From the NCBI GenBank assembly GCA_934047225.1, contig OW203997.1:10650417-10714416 (forward strand): a stretch of 64,000 nt of DNA, read 5' to 3'. This DNA comes from Ypsolopha sequella. Lineage: Eukaryota; Arthropoda; Insecta; Lepidoptera; Ypsolophidae. A program made the translations under genes and the position numbers. A model generated the notes under the pieces. That model saw only the letters and a program-made list of their open reading frames with translations. It ran no database searches and was not told the origin of the DNA. This document shows positions 1 through 11,690 of the stretch, one piece after another. The stretch's first letter is position 1. Every line of letters starts with the position of its first letter.

Positions 1-1180
1 GCTACAAATATTCAACCTTTTTATATATTTTTAGTCTTTCTTTATCGTTGGCTGCTTTTCTGAATTTTCGAATTCAAATAGTTAGAATATTCTTGTCAGA
101 TTTTTTTGTTATTTTTCTCATATCAGAGAAGATCGTGACAGAGGAAGCAAATCTCTTTTACAAAATAACAAATTTAATATTTAAAATATAGAAACAGAGC
201 GCAATTGCCCTGAGCATTGTGTAAGCCAGTTTTCCTGCATTTCCCGGTAAGTTTTGTGTAATTTTGGTTTCATTCTCTGAAAATCCTTCTTGTCCCGTTT
301 CCAATACGTTAATTTCCTTTCCCTCGTTTCATAAGCATGTCTTGACGCTGTTGTTTTATTTCTTTACAGCGACCCTTCGGGATTATTTTTTAAAGGGTTT
401 CTGGGTCTCCCCAGTTTGATTATCCCATCCGCCATCTCGTACGGTTGTACCTATTGAGGCCTGATGTAAGGACCACGTCCCTGGTGAGCTAAAGCTTCCG
501 ACACTAAAATTGAAATCGCCAAGCTTCATCGACTGCTCCCGGGAACACCGGAAACTCCCAAAGTCACGAAGAGACCCTTACCAGGTTTTTAATATCTGTA
601 GCTTAATTCAGCATCGATTATTTTTATTTCTTAGTGTAAAGCTAGATAACGATTGCTCGTAACACCTTATTATTACGTTTTTCTTTCGGATCAAGAGTTA
701 TCAAAACTTCCGTGAAATCTTAGTTTAAAGGATCCTATAAACTAGTGTCGACAACCAAATTTAAAAATCCATTATTTTATGAATAAATGCGTCGTTCAAG
801 CTAAAAGGAAATTAAAATCCTAAATAAGTGGAATTTGGCATAATAATTTTTTTACCTAAGAATTTCCTTTGTACCGATACTCCTCTGATATTATTGTTCT
901 TTCGTACCATATTTTTCTTACTTCGGTTTTGTTATTTTTGTGTTTTGTTATTTAAATTATACGGTTTATTCATCCAGGTTTACCTCTTTTTTTGGCTGTC
1001 ACCAGGCTTGCCTGGTGGCAGTCCAAATTTAATTCGAAATTACGTTCGTTAGTATGTAGTGGCGGAAAATAATAAATATTTTTTTTTTTTAAAAAATAAC
1101 GCTACAATATGTTAAACTTGTTAAATGTCCCGTACATAATTTTAATATTAGAAAATGGTACCTACTATGCAAAAGGTCAT
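1..1180. other. AT-rich stretch, no gene recognised
   Basis: No coding region, RNA gene or repeat family could be supported here. Open frames are short, low-complexity and start in T-rich DNA (for example near 828-1052), so I read them as chance. A duplicated or inverted structure was not seen before the terminal repeat that begins near 1181. Confidence 0.4.
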
Positions 1181-1537
1181 CTACACTGAGAAAAAAGAAA
1201 GTTGTGAATACGGACGAAATTACTAAAATTGGCCCCTTCCTTTTTTGCCTATATTTACGATTCAAAAACCGTTTAAGCTTTTCTTAACGGTTTTCAATAG
1301 ACAGATTATAAAATCGGCTTAAAAGTATGAAAAATTGAATTATTGAAATTAAATACCTAAATTATTGATCTATTTATTCCAAAAAGCACACAAAAAGAGC
1401 AAATTGAATTATAAAACCGACCAATAGTACATTCCTTGTAATTTTAGTTAATAGTAATGACAAATTATCGCTTCAATTTGTGGTTATAACTATCGGTATT
1501 TAACTTTAATTTATAGTTAATAACATAACAAACAACA

Positions 1538-1668
1538 AAGGTTGGCTGGAAGAAATCGCTTTAAGTGATAAGTCCGCCTTTGTACAAAATTATGTTTTCA
1601 ATACTCTGTTTTCTTTTATATGTCTTTTGTGTACAATAAAGTGTCAATTCATTCATTCATTCATAACT
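1538..1668 (+). mobile_element. LINE 3' end (CR1/Jockey-like) with ATTC tail
   Basis: The stretch reads GGTTGGCTGGAAGAAATCGC, then GATAAGTCCGCC, then TGTACAATAAAGTG, and ends in (ATTC)n. From memory of lepidopteran genomes this is the conserved 3' UTR of a common non-LTR retrotransposon. Only the 3' tail is present, as expected for 5'-truncated copies. It sits inside the 1181-2209 element and so inserted later or was captured. Confidence 0.6.
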
Positions 1669-1696
1669 TATAATTACTAATTAACATGACTCATAC

Positions 1697-2131
1697 AAAC
1701 CGGCCAATACTACATCCCTTGTAATTTGTAGTTAATAACGAACAATTATCGGTATTTATCTACTATTTGTAGTTATGTTAATATGGGTAATTAATATTAT
1801 ACCGACGAAAAGACCAGAATTCCTTTATTTTTAAAGGTATTCCTCATAAAAACCGGCCAATACTACATCCCCTGTAATTTGTAGTTAATAACGACCAATT
1901 ATCGGTATTTATCTACAATTTGTAGTTATGTTAATATTAGTAATTAACATAACTACAAATTCTAGATAAATCCCGATAATTGGTTGTTATTAACTACAAA
2001 TTACAGGGGATGTAGTATTGGCCGGTTTTTATGTTAATATTAGTAATTTACATAACTACAAATTGTAGATAAATACCGATAATTGGTCGTTATTAACTAC
2101 AAATTACAGGGGATGTAGTATTGGCCGGTTT
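1697..2131. repeat. Four ~85-bp modules, two direct then two inverted
   Basis: A module running from AAACCGGCCAATACTACATC through ATCGGTATTTATCTAC to TAGTTATGTTAATAT occurs forward at about 1697-1784 and 1850-1935, and in reverse complement at about 1949-2031 and 2050-2131. A more diverged forward copy lies at 1410-1500. The two central copies form a near-perfect palindrome centred near 1943. Confidence 0.75.
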
Positions 2132-2209
2132 TTATGAGGAATACATTTGAAAATAAAGGAATTCAGGTCTTTTCGTCGGTATTCACTACTTTCGTTTTTC
2201 TCAGTGTAG

Positions 2210-2821
2210 GTAGATTATCCGAAGGTATAGTTAGAAGTACAATTCTGATCATGTTCTGATCAATATCACCTTCTCTACATTATGCCATCGGAGAAAATTG
2301 CGCTAACCAACTTTGTGCCTTTATAGATTGTAATTTGAGCGAAAAGTGAGCCTGCACAACTTTCTCCATGATACCTACAAAGTTTCATAAATTTTAAAGA
2401 GTTCGGTTACGAATACTTCCTTTGAATGCCAAAGAGAACTTTACATCAAATATATAGGGGTCTTAAATGCCAATCAGAATAAAGATTTTGACCCATGGGT
2501 CGTAATGTGGATTATATAATCAATAATTGCTTGTGAACATTTAACGAACCGAGCCACTCGTATCAGTAAGTTTATGTTATTTTTTTATTAGGTATTTAAC
2601 ACATTTATTTGTTTGGAACAAAAATTATGAAAAAAAAGATGTCATCTTTCTAAGTTTCTTGCTCTTCTTCTAAGCAAGACTAATCGAATGGGCGGAGTTG
2701 AGTAAGGCATATATTTATTTTAAAATGATTTATTCCTATTTTTAAATTTTTATTAAAGTGTATTATTTTATGTGTATTATTAGTGTATTCTTGCCCTGTA
2801 CTATTTATACCAAAGAACATG
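2210..2821. other. No feature recognised
   Basis: AT-rich spacer between the 1181-2209 element and the next MITE. No ORF, tRNA-like box or repeat shared with the rest of the window was noticed. Confidence 0.35.
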
Positions 2822-2962
2822 GTACAGGTCCCGGCAGTAATAATGCACATCGTATCGTAACGTCATCTTTGTCGCACGAAGCACTAACAGTCCGGTGACA
2901 GAGACGGCGCTCTACGATGCCGAAGATAGCCGATGTGCATTATTTAATACCGGGTACTGTAC
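2822..2962. mobile_element. MITE family D, copy 1
   Basis: A 141-bp element with imperfect ~31-bp terminal inverted repeats: left GTACAGGTCCCGGCAGTAAT, right end reading GTACAGTACCCGGTATTAAA on the other strand, both leading into AATGCACATCG. The middle carries CGCACGAAGCACTA and CAGTGACAGAGACG-like blocks. A second copy lies at 26397-26537. There is no coding capacity. Confidence 0.75.
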
Positions 2963-3190
2963 TTGTTGTATATCTAACATAATAAAATAAATAAAAAAAA
3001 TAAAAATATGTTTATTTGCAACCAAAAAGATATGTATACAAAAATATTTTATGCACTATTTCTATATTATTTGACAAGTGTGTCTTTTATAAACTCTAAC
3101 AAATATATCATGATATTTTTATACTTATACAAGCTCTTGATATTTCAGCGAAAATGCAATCGCCAAATATACAACACCTCTTTAATTTAA

Positions 3191-3676
3191 GGGTTCCGTA
3201 CCCGAACAGTGCCAAACGAGACTATTACTAAGCGGGCTATTTTGCCTATTACTAAGCGGGCTATTTTGCTAAAATCGACACATTTTGATGTTGTTAAATT
3301 GATAAATTAGTATAGTAATAAATATAATTGAATATATTATTATAAAATAAATTACTATAGTAGATATTAGTATAGATAGCTTTTCTCTAGTTTTGGTAAG
3401 TTACAGAAACACGTTTTCTGAAATTTTGCTCGATAGAAATAATTATTGAAATTAGGTCTTCATCTACACTTTTTGTCGTAGTTTCTCATGTATACAGACC
3501 TCAATTATACTTTATTATATGGATTTTAACAATACCTACACTATTCTAGTTTGAAAATTTGATGGCTATTTTAGTTTATTTTATACCTATTATTTTAAAT
3601 CCGACATTTCGTTATTTTTTCCAGAATCCGTCCCTCTCGCACTGCGCGGTTTTTCGCATCGAGTGACGGTGCCTTA
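3191..3676 (+). repeat. Interspersed repeat family A, copy 1
   Basis: It begins GGGTTCCGTACCCGAACAG and ends near CCCTCTCGCACTGCGCGG plus GAGTGACGG. The middle contains TTTTGCTCGATAGAAATAAT and AGGTCTTCATCTACAC. The opening is the motif shared by many lepidopteran dispersed repeats. Copies lie at 4617-5148 (+), 6410-6690 (-) and 13620-13925 (-). It is non-coding. Confidence 0.65.
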
Positions 3677-3760
3677 TGCAAGCGTGTAATATCCTCATAA
3701 ATCCATTTCTTACACTCATTCCACAGATCTAAATAAACGTTTTGTGAGATTTCTGCTTAA

Positions 3761-4210
3761 TAGTAGTTTATGCTACAAGGGCGAAAAGGAATAAATTACG
3801 AGGATACAAGTACACGAGCGTAGCAAGTGTTTTAAACGTAACCGAGTAATTTATTGCTTTTAGGCCCGTGTATCATACTTCGTTTTTCAATGCATAGTGT
3901 GAGGAAATAAACAAATATATTTTATTTATTTATTTTATTATAATCAAAGAAAACAATTTAATTATTAAAGTTGAAAGTTATATTATTAAAATTTTGCAAG
4001 TTAATCATTGGCTCAAAAGGACTGTATCCAGAGCCGCTAAACAGTGGGAAAAAGTATAACATTTATGGTACACAGAAAAGGTTGCAGGTTAGCCAACTTC
4101 TTGTAAATAAATAATAAAAAAAAAATAAAGCCCTAGGGCAAAATAATCGACTTTCTGTTCGGTTTTGCTGCATAAAAAGTGGGCCTTTACGAGCACTTGC
4201 ATTGAAAAAC
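3761..4210 (+). repeat. Interspersed repeat family B, copy 1
   Basis: It runs from TAGTAGTTTATGCTACAAGG to GGGCCTTTACGAGCACTTGC. Recurrent blocks are GAGCGTAGCRAGTGTTTTAAA, CCCGTGTATCATACT, GACTGTATCCAGAGCCG and CGACTTTCTGTTCGG. The same blocks appear in both orientations at six other places. The cores GAGCGTAGCGAGTG and TTTATT...AATAAATTAC make it partly self-complementary. Open frames inside it are repeated at every copy and are not genes. Confidence 0.75.
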
Positions 4211-4616
4211 ATATTTTAATAGCACTAATTTGTAAAACACGTAAAAATGATATAAGGAGTCAAAGAAAACTAGCAGTCAACCGTATAATTCTCTGTCGAA
4301 AAGCGTAAGGACTATGAATCATGAATAAAATCCGTTCGCAGCTCACTTCGAGAAGCCCAGGAATATTTCCCACTCTCTTATACGTATGGGAATGACAGGA
4401 GCTTGAAAAAGAAGAAAATTCTTATTGAAACATCCTTAGCTTTCAGATCACGTCTCTCTAAAGTGGGTTACAGGCTGATAAGGAAATCAAATTTATTCGG
4501 AAAAGAGCCCGAATTTGCCCATGTTTAATCTAACTTTTGGACTCTTATGTTCTCGTGTATCCTTAAAAGGGTTGGCTACTCCCAAAACAATAGAGATATG
4601 AGAGCATTACTGATTT

Positions 4617-5148
4617 TAAGGTTCCGTATAAAAATGGGAAAAGTTGCTTGACTCGGTGTTTAAAACTATTAAGTTGGAATTCGGAATTGTCCACGCCTAG
4701 TTCTATCTCAGTGTAAAAAAACTGTGGTTGTGTCTAGGTTTTGTGTTTAAGGGGTTATAACGTCAAAATCGACACTTTTTGAAGTTATTTATCTGCTGTT
4801 TAAAAGTAGTCCCAAATTAAATAAATTAGTATTACAATTTTGGGATCATTTTCTAGATTTTGGTTTATCAGAAACGCGATTGGAGGAATTTTACTCGATA
4901 GAAATAATTATTGAAATGAGGTCTAAATTTACACTTTTTTTGATATTCTGACAAATTAGGGTAGTATAAACACTTTAAAAATATTTATTGAGATGGGTTT
5001 TAACAATACCTAAATTACTGGAAATGGAAATTTTCATAGCTATTTTAGTTAATTTTTTATTAATTTAAAACCGACATTTTGTCAATTTTCCCCGATTCCA
5101 TCCCTCTCGCACTGCGGATCTTTCCGCCTGGAGTAACGGGGACCTTTG
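4617..5148 (+). repeat. Interspersed repeat family A, copy 2
   Basis: It opens AAGGTTCCGTATAAAAATGG and closes CCCTCTCGCACTGCGGATC followed by GGAGTAACGGGGACC. Between them are ACTCGATAGAAATAATTATT and GAGATGGGTTTTAACAATAC, matching copy 1. This copy is somewhat diverged. Confidence 0.6.
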
Positions 5149-5305
5149 GACGGACGATATATCACCTTTAAACAGGACATTCAGTGATAGGTTGCAAAAA
5201 TATTGTTGTATCAATTAAGGACGTTTACAACTAACTATTATTTTCCTTAGCTTCTATTTTTACGTAAGCTAATTCAAAATATAAATTCCCTTTTTTATTA
5301 TTATT

Positions 5306-5515
5306 TATAGTATTTCGTGCAACTGTGACATAATGTGAGACATTAGGACACGAATACTTGTTTATGAAACGAACGAACGAAGTGAGTTTCGTAATAGTCT
5401 TGCATGAGTGCCCCAATGTCTAATTATGTTCAGTTGCATACAAATAGTTTATTTGCGACCATCAAAAACTAATTCACGAAAAATGTGAAAAATAACACTC
5501 GTCATGATACTGTCG
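5306..5515 (+). repeat. Repeat family F, copy 1
   Basis: It contains GTGCAACTGTGACATAATGT and, inverted, CTAATTATGTTCAGTTGCA, so the left part folds on itself. The right part ends AACACTCGTCATGATACTGT. The same order of blocks recurs at 12998-13150. The GAACGAACGAAGTGAGTTTCG stretch in the loop is specific to this copy. Confidence 0.6.
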
Positions 5516-6409
5516 TTTATGTTTTTTGGTTAAAAAAAAAACAATGATTTGTTTTAGCGTTTTTGAAAATCGTTCCCGAAACTTGCAAAATATGGAAGTT
5601 TGTATGAGAAATTCGTTATTTTTATAGTTAAATTCATAAAAGTGGTATTAAGACTTTTAAATTTAAAATGTTAATAAGAATGACCTGTATCAGTGTTTTT
5701 GGAAAGGGAGAAAATGTTTATCGGTATTCGAAATCTAAGCTTAGTAATTCGCGGGCAGTCAATGGCTACTTGGAATAACAAAATAATTATGTGTCCAATA
5801 CACCCGCGCTGTGTTCGTTTCATTTCTTGTATTCCTGATGACGCGATACAAATAAAGGCAACGGAATCCTTGCAAGAGACAAGCAATCGAGGAAGATAAG
5901 AACTCAATTACCAGATATTGCTCTATCTGCCAAGATTATTGACAAAGTTATTCCTAACGATACACTCGCTCTGTTTTGTCAGAGTTCTGTATTGCTTGGA
6001 CTTTGAATGGAATTGAGTAAGACTACAGTGTTGGCATACAAAACAAAATAATTATCATATTTTCTCAGAAACTATTACATGTTTGTTCATTAACAATTTG
6101 TACATGTTTAACATTCTAGCTTAGACGGAGTTAGTTAAGAACAGACATCATGACGCGACCAGCTCAGTTGTGGGCTTGGAAAACGCGATGCTCTTTCTTT
6201 TCAAATCAAATCAAACGTATTTATTTCAGATCAAAGGTCCATATAAACATGTTAGTAATACAAAAAAAAATACAAAAATACAAAAATTATTTATTGAACC
6301 AAAAAAATATACAGAAGCACTTATCCAATAAAAGCAATAGCATGCAATATTATGTTTTCCAAAATATTAAGAGGCTATGCGAATCTTATTTTTGTCACTG
6401 TCACTCCAA
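5516..6409. other. No gene recognised
   Basis: A 68-aa frame at 5693-5899 (MFLEREKMFIGIRNLSLVIR...) and an overlapping frame on the other strand cover the same bases. Neither matches a family I know, and codon use gives no clear preference. I do not call either a gene. Confidence 0.35.
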
Positions 6410-6690
6410 GCGAAAAATCGCGCAGTGCGAGAGGGGCGGATTCACGGCAAAAGGGAAAAAAGTTGGTTTTATATTTTTATAAAAAAAACTAAAATAGCTA
6501 GCAAAATTCCAAATATCAAATCTATAGATATTGTTTAAACACACCTAATAAAATATGTTTGAGTTCTGTATATGGTTCCTAGTCGTCAAACGCGGAGAAT
6601 AAGTGTGTTTGAAGACCTCATTTCAACAATTATTTCTGTCGAGGAAAATTTATCCAAACATGTTTTCCAATTTCAAAACCCTAGATTATA
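6410..6690 (-). repeat. Interspersed repeat family A, copy 3 (partial)
   Basis: On the plus strand it begins CGAAAAATCGCGCAGTGCGA and continues to GACCTCATTTCAACAATTAT and TCGAGGAAAATTT. This is the reverse complement of the right half of family A. Confidence 0.55.
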
Positions 6691-6801
6691 TAGTCAAAAT
6701 GCATATACCTGAAATTTATTAACATTTTCCGTGTAGTTCATTAAATAAACAGAAAAGAAACACCCGTATTTTTTCTCATATCGCCTTAAGATGTGCTAAC
6801 T

Positions 6802-6962
6802 GGTACCGATTCGGTAAAACACATCTTAACTTATTTGACAGGACTAAACTTAATTTAAGCGTTCTGTCCTTGTCTTTTCGATAAAGAAAGAAAAAGACAG
6901 GACGCTTAAAATAAGGTTAGTCCTGTCAAATAAGTTAAGACGTGTTATGCCGAATCGATACC
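6802..6962. mobile_element. Hairpin MITE family C, copy 1
   Basis: A 161-bp near-perfect palindrome. One arm runs GGTACCGATTCGG, ACACATCTTAACTTATTTGA, CAGGACT, and then GCGTTCTGTCCTTGTCTTTT; the other arm is its inverse. The loop is about the CGATAAAG centre. Copies lie at 10303-10432 (degraded) and 12742-12904. It is non-coding. Confidence 0.8.
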
Positions 6963-8640
6963 ATTGTATCCTAAAACAATCTAGACAAAGACAGTCCCTA
7001 TCACCTACACTGACCTAAATGGCCGTCTCTAGAGTGACAGTTATCAAAAGCGGCTCACAGCATTTGGGATACTTTGATTTTATTTTATCTATTATTTTAA
7101 TTTGATGACAATATTACTATATAATATATGTATTTATGGTATATCTTATATAAAACACAAGAAAAAAAAAATTTGTTATTAACATGCAAATATGCCATGA
7201 AAAAGTCTTAACTTCTGTTTGAATGTGATGTTATTGTACGAGAGAAAAGTGTGTGTGTAAGTGTGGTGTAGTGTGTGATTGTGAAGTATATATGCGTGTT
7301 GTGAAGATAGATGAGTAATTGTAACAAATACGTTCAAATACTTTGTAATAAAACAACTTTTGCTATTGTTACACGTATAGAAACATGATTCCACGCCCCA
7401 CTACACATGGACATGCAAGCGAATCCAGTGGCGTAGAATCGGAGAGTCCCACTTGTCTACAAACGTGTTCAGTAAGCTGTTGGAGCTGGAACGCACGCGC
7501 TCCAACAGAGACAAACACCTTTTTCTTACTACGGCATGGAAGCCGTCGGTTTAGGCCTCTGCGAACATGCCGGAAGCGCTACAAAAGTGCCTCAGCCCCA
7601 ACAACACCCTAAACGCGTTGTTATATTGCACGCGCAGGGCAGTGTATGCTCCTGCATATATCCTTTTCGCTATAAGGTGCATGCTCCACGAAATGGTGCA
7701 ATACAATTGTACCGATTTCATCGCGGGCGCAAAATTGAAAACTTGTTTTAGAAGAAACCAGATTTTAGCAAGATTGCGGGCGTTCTTAAACATTATTTTT
7801 GATTATTATTAATCTACATAACATTTTCGATGTCTGACTAGTATGTATTCATTTTATTTTATCTTAAATAATAAAAGCACATTCAGCTAGACTTTTGGTA
7901 AAAAGCCTTTAAGTTTACGTACTTTAGGAGGTTGTTGTTAAGATATTACTCAAATTTCACAATTTTTAATTCCACTTAAGCATAGATCTAGATAATGTTA
8001 ATGGACTCAGCCTAAAATATTAAAATAGCATTCCATTGACACCCCATAATGTGGTGACAGCGTTTGTATGGAGGTTTATGTGTGATGACACCTCTTAAGT
8101 GCCAATAAAGTGTGATGAGGTTTCAACCCTTTTTCCAATAGAATAAAAGGTAGGTTAAACTGTAAAACTAAGAACAGAGTTAAGAAGTGTCCTTAGTTTT
8201 ATAGCTTATTAAAATATTCCAGTTATAATATTCCAGCTGAAGTAATTGCTTGTTTACTCTACACGTAGCTCCTTCCATATTTACTGTTAGCAAAGCATGT
8301 GTGAATCCAAAATACCAATTTCAACAATAAATTCAAAATGTAAAGCTGAAATACACGCTGCATACTCAGAACTTTCAGTTTTCCTCTTTGTTTTAGAATA
8401 AACTACCCTTAAAGTTATGCTCATTAATTTGTTGTCATTCTGAAAATTTTAGACACGCAGCGGCTTTTACTACTCTACTTTTACTTTTGAAAATTTCTAT
8501 TTACTTTCTTTTTGGTGTGAAATAAAGAACATTGTATTGAGATTTAATGTTTTTTGTTGCAAAATTCATCGCTTAGAATACTCTTATTATTACTGGAGTG
8601 CATTACCAGGTAGAAATAAAAAAAAAAACAACAAAAATAA
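6963..8640. other. No gene recognised; GT-rich tract near 7240-7290
   Basis: Frames at 7385-7812 overlap on both strands (for example a 75-aa frame starting MIPRPTTHGHASESSGVESE) and are not recognisable. The 7240-7290 stretch is rich in GTGTG, reads GTGTGTGTAAGTGTGGTGTA, and may be a degenerate microsatellite. No repeat shared with the rest of the window was found. Confidence 0.35.
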
Positions 8641-8668
8641 AGCACAATTATTTTTGAAAAATTTCCTC

Positions 8669-8737
8669 GGGCCAGGATTTGAACATGCGACCTCCTGCTT
8701 ACATGACAGGCGCTCTACCGACTGCACTACCGAGGTT
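8669..8737 (-). repeat. tRNA-derived SINE head
   Basis: Read on the minus strand, it gives AGTGCAGTCGGTAGAGCGCC (box A-like, D arm) and, 30 nt on, GGTCGCATGTTCAAATCC (box B-like, T arm). The putative anticodon arm lacks the invariant T33 and the acceptor ends do not pair. It is therefore not a functional tRNA but the promoter part of a SINE or a tRNA pseudogene. A T-rich, A-poor tail follows on the minus strand toward 8610. Confidence 0.65.
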
Positions 8738-8869
8738 CGTATCTGGAACGACGAATTTTCCACCATATCTGTACACCGAATTGTTGTAACTACTTGACAT
8801 ACCAGCTTGTAATGCACATACTGAACGCTCATTAGGGCGTTATGCGATTTCACGCCTTGCTTATTCTGA

Positions 8870-9523
8870 ACAATTGTTCAGGTGCACTCTAATAATAATT
8901 AGAATATTGTATTGTATTGTGTTTGATGACCCTTCAGGTAAAATACGAAAAAAATTTTTTGCACCCTTTCTGCCTTTACTAGGAATTGTATTTCGACTAG
9001 TCCAGTTTGTATGGGAAGGAAACAATTTTTATGATTTCAAAAAAAAGGATCACCGAACCTTGTTACCGATCACTATCCGAGTCTCCAGTATGAATTCGAG
9101 CGGTTGATTAAATTTCACCTTGCGTAATAACATGGAAGTGCCCTAAGATTAGAATCCCAATAATATTTTATTTGAAAAATTATTCCTGTACTCAGTTCGA
9201 AGTTTGTATCTTTATTCTGCCTCCGGGATTTTGCATCGAGCTGCTACAACCAAGTTATTGGATTCCCTTGAGCTGCTGACCTTACTGAATACACAAAATC
9301 GGTCAGCTGGAAAAGTCCTCGAGATAACAGTATTATACTACAAGGAAGCTTGTCCAGGTTTAAAATAGAATTGTAAAACTGGTCACAAAAGACTCCGTAC
9401 GTTGAAGGTAACAATGAAATCCTATTGTAGGAATAAAGAAATGAAGTTTTTGTATTATTGAGGATCAAAAACCTCTGTGAGAATTTCTACGGCTTCAGCT
9501 GTAAATACTTAAGCAATTAGAGA
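8870..9523. other. No feature recognised
   Basis: No ORF with recognisable sequence. A 74-aa minus frame at 9244-9468 has no known motif. Confidence 0.3.
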
Positions 9524-9578
9524 GTGTCCCATTAAACCTTTTTAACAGAGAGTCTGTTAAAAAGGTTTAACGGGACAC
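9524..9578. repeat. Short perfect hairpin
   Basis: The arm GTGTCCCATTAAACCTTTTT AACAG is followed after five bases by its inverse ending AACGGGACAC, giving a 25-bp stem with one mismatch. It is likely a minimal MITE relic. A transcription terminator is not implied in a eukaryote. Confidence 0.7.
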
Positions 9579-10302
9579 CTGACGCTAGAACATCAACAAC
9601 ACCAGGTTTACAAGTGTTCATTGGAAGAAACGAAGTTTCTCCTCATATTGAAGATAATATATTTGATTTATCGGTCTTTTATCTAAGGATTCCACCTATA
9701 AACAATGTTTTAATAAGATTTAAACAATTGTCAAAAAAAAAAAAAAATTCCACCCTCTTTCTTTTTGGTTTTCAAACGTTCGTTTCAAAGACGCGGTTAA
9801 GAGATCAACTTGATTTTATTTTATAAAATAGGCAATACAAATATGAAGGGATATTACCTAAATTAAAAATTTATACTTGCAATTGTCGGCACTTGGTGAA
9901 ACTTGAAACACATCTTGAATTAAAAACACTTGTACTTATAGTTTCACTTTATTTATGTTAACTCCCAACTGGTTTTGGATTTTACTCCATTTTCAAGGGA
10001 AGATCTTAATGAAAATATTTTACATGACTCCAGGCACTAGCTCTGAGCAACGTGACTCAGACGTGACTCAGACGGACAAATATTTAAAAATTTAATTTTA
10101 TTTATTTTATGGAAAAATACGGACAAATATTTAATAGCGACAACGCAAAGTTCCTAAATAAATAACAAATATGTACACAGAACTGTAATTTGGCAGACGC
10201 AAAGAAAATTATCAAGATGTCTATCTTATATATGGAGATCCAATTTTATTAGTATAGAATATTAAGGGTACCAAAGAGATTTCGCTCAAAAACTTCGATA
10301 CT
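9579..10302. other. No gene; a GCACTTGGTGAAACTT block near 9890
   Basis: The block CAATTGTCGGCACTTGGTGA at about 9880-9902, followed by AAACACTTGTACT, recurs inverted at 52480-52525 with TTTCACCAAGTGCCGACAAT. A weaker relative (CCACCAAGTGCCAACAATC) lies at 35208. It therefore belongs to an unnamed dispersed repeat. Confidence 0.45.
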
Positions 10303-10432
10303 GTGTAGCACGATTTAACTTATTTGACAGGACTTAACTTAATTTAAACGGTCTGTCTTCTTCTTTCTGTATCGAAAAGCCAAGGACAGAATGCTTAAAT
10401 TTAGTTTAGTTCTGTCAACTTCATTCAAACCG
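10303..10432. mobile_element. Hairpin MITE family C, copy 2 (degraded)
   Basis: It shares AACTTATTTGACAGGACTTA, CTGTCTTCTTCTTTCTGTAT and AAAGCCAAGGACAGAATGC with the copies at 6802 and 12742. The outer part of both arms has decayed. Confidence 0.65.
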
Positions 10433-11116
10433 GGTGTCCCATGTCACCTCTAGACTTTTTTATTTTCAGTGTTCTTTATTTTAATAAAAAAAAATATCAC
10501 AGCATGAAAGTAAAAAATAAAAAGCTGGCTTACTTTACCTGCCACTTTGGGGTCCTAACAGCTATAATAAAAATGGCAACGCAATACGTTAAAAAAATGT
10601 CTAGTTTTTCATTTTCTAAAACTTTTTTACAGTAAATTTTCAAAGTATCCATCTTCAGTGAAGTGAAAGCTTTTATCACGTTTCTTTCTTTTGTAGCCTC
10701 TTTATTCCTTTGTTACTTAATTTTGTGTTGAATACCTTTTCCCGTTTTCCTTCGCTTGTGAATGGTTCTGTTGCTCTAATTGTAAACCAGTAACGACAAA
10801 TTTTTCAATTGTTAGGTATACCTTATAATGAGCTGCCATAATTTGCTTGAGGGGCTCACTTCAGTTTTGCATTGGATTCAGTCCCCTCAATGCAGAACAC
10901 AAAAAAATTAAAATATGTATATGGTGTGTTTTTTGACTCGAGACTACTATTAATTACATTTCATAAATAAACAATTCCTTTAATCTTTTTTTAATTAAAT
11001 TACTTAAAAAAACAAAAATTTTAATTCAGCACCCATATTTTAAAACCGTCTGAAACAAAACCAACACACGCAGATACTTACTAGAAAGAGGTATTTTTAT
11101 AATATTAATAAATTAT
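10433..11116. other. No gene recognised
   Basis: A 64-aa frame at 10441-10635 is lysine- and phenylalanine-rich and AT-driven. The remaining sequence carries poly-A and poly-T runs and no repeat shared elsewhere in the window. Confidence 0.35.
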
Positions 11117-11268
11117 AGACTCCCAAAGTAATAATGCGCATACAAATTTTCGCCACTGTTCGGCAAAGTTCGTATTTCCTTACACTTTCTATACAATCAA
11201 TAAGGTCACGTGGTACGTCCGGTCGCTCGGCTATACATTTGTATGCGCATTATAACTTTATTAGTCTG
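11117..11268. mobile_element. MITE family G
   Basis: A 152-bp element with ~31-bp terminal inverted repeats. The left end reads AGACTCCCAAAGTAATAATG, the inverse of the right end reads AGACTAATAAAGTTATAATG, and both continue CGCATACAAAT. It resembles family D in the ATAATGCRCAT core but differs at the ends. It is non-coding. Confidence 0.75.
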
Positions 11269-11275
11269 TAATGTC

Positions 11276-11350
11276 CTAATGTAGCTGCGATTTAAAAATA
11301 ACTGAAATTTTGCATGCGCGGCATTTGATCAGAGCAGGAGAGACAGTTAT
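11276..11350 (+). repeat. Repeat family H, copy 1
   Basis: It contains AATGTAGCTGCGATTTAAAA, GCGCGGCATTTGATCAGAGC and AGGAGAGACAGTT. The same order occurs at 36554-36632 and, inverted, at 21644-21735. Confidence 0.6.
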
Positions 11351-11355
11351 AAAAT

Positions 11356-11690
11356 AAAGCGTAGCGAGTGTTTTAAACGTAACCGAGTAATTTATTGCTC
11401 TTACGCCCGTGTATCATACTACGTGTTTCAATGCATAGTGTGAGGAAATAAAACAAATATAATCTTGTGAGTTTTAAATTATGATTCGCTCAAAAGGACT
11501 GTATCCAGAGCCGTTAAACAGTGGAAAAAAAAGTATAAAATTTATGGTACACAGGAAAGATTGCAGGTTAGCAAACCATTGTAAATAAATAAAAAAAAAA
11601 TAATAAAAATAAAGCCGTAGGGCAAAATAATCGACTTTCTGTTCGGTTTGGATACATAAAAAGTGGGCCTTTACGAGCACTTGCATTGAA
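11356..11690 (+). repeat. Repeat family B, copy 2 (5'-truncated)
   Basis: It starts within the GCGTAGCGAGTGTTTTAAAC block and continues to GGGCCTTTACGAGCACTTGC. The missing left end suggests truncation or replacement by family H next door. Confidence 0.7.

Larger units (their letters stand above)
1181..2209. mobile_element. Non-autonomous DNA element with ~40-bp terminal inverted repeats
   Basis: The left end begins CTACACTGAGAAAAAAGAAA and the right end is its reverse complement with few changes (CTACACTGAGAAAAACGAAA). The match continues through GTGAATAC and GACGAAA for about 40 bp. The interior encodes nothing. It holds a LINE 3' tail and a nested set of direct and inverted modules, listed separately. 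No clear target duplication is visible, so the superfamily is open. Confidence 0.65.

Noticed and set aside
7385..7812. Overlapping 70-80-aa frames on both strands
   Set aside because: No recognisable domain, no splice context and three competing frames over the same bases.
8669..8737. Functional tRNA gene
   Set aside because: Box A and box B are present, but the anticodon loop lacks T33 and the acceptor stem does not pair.
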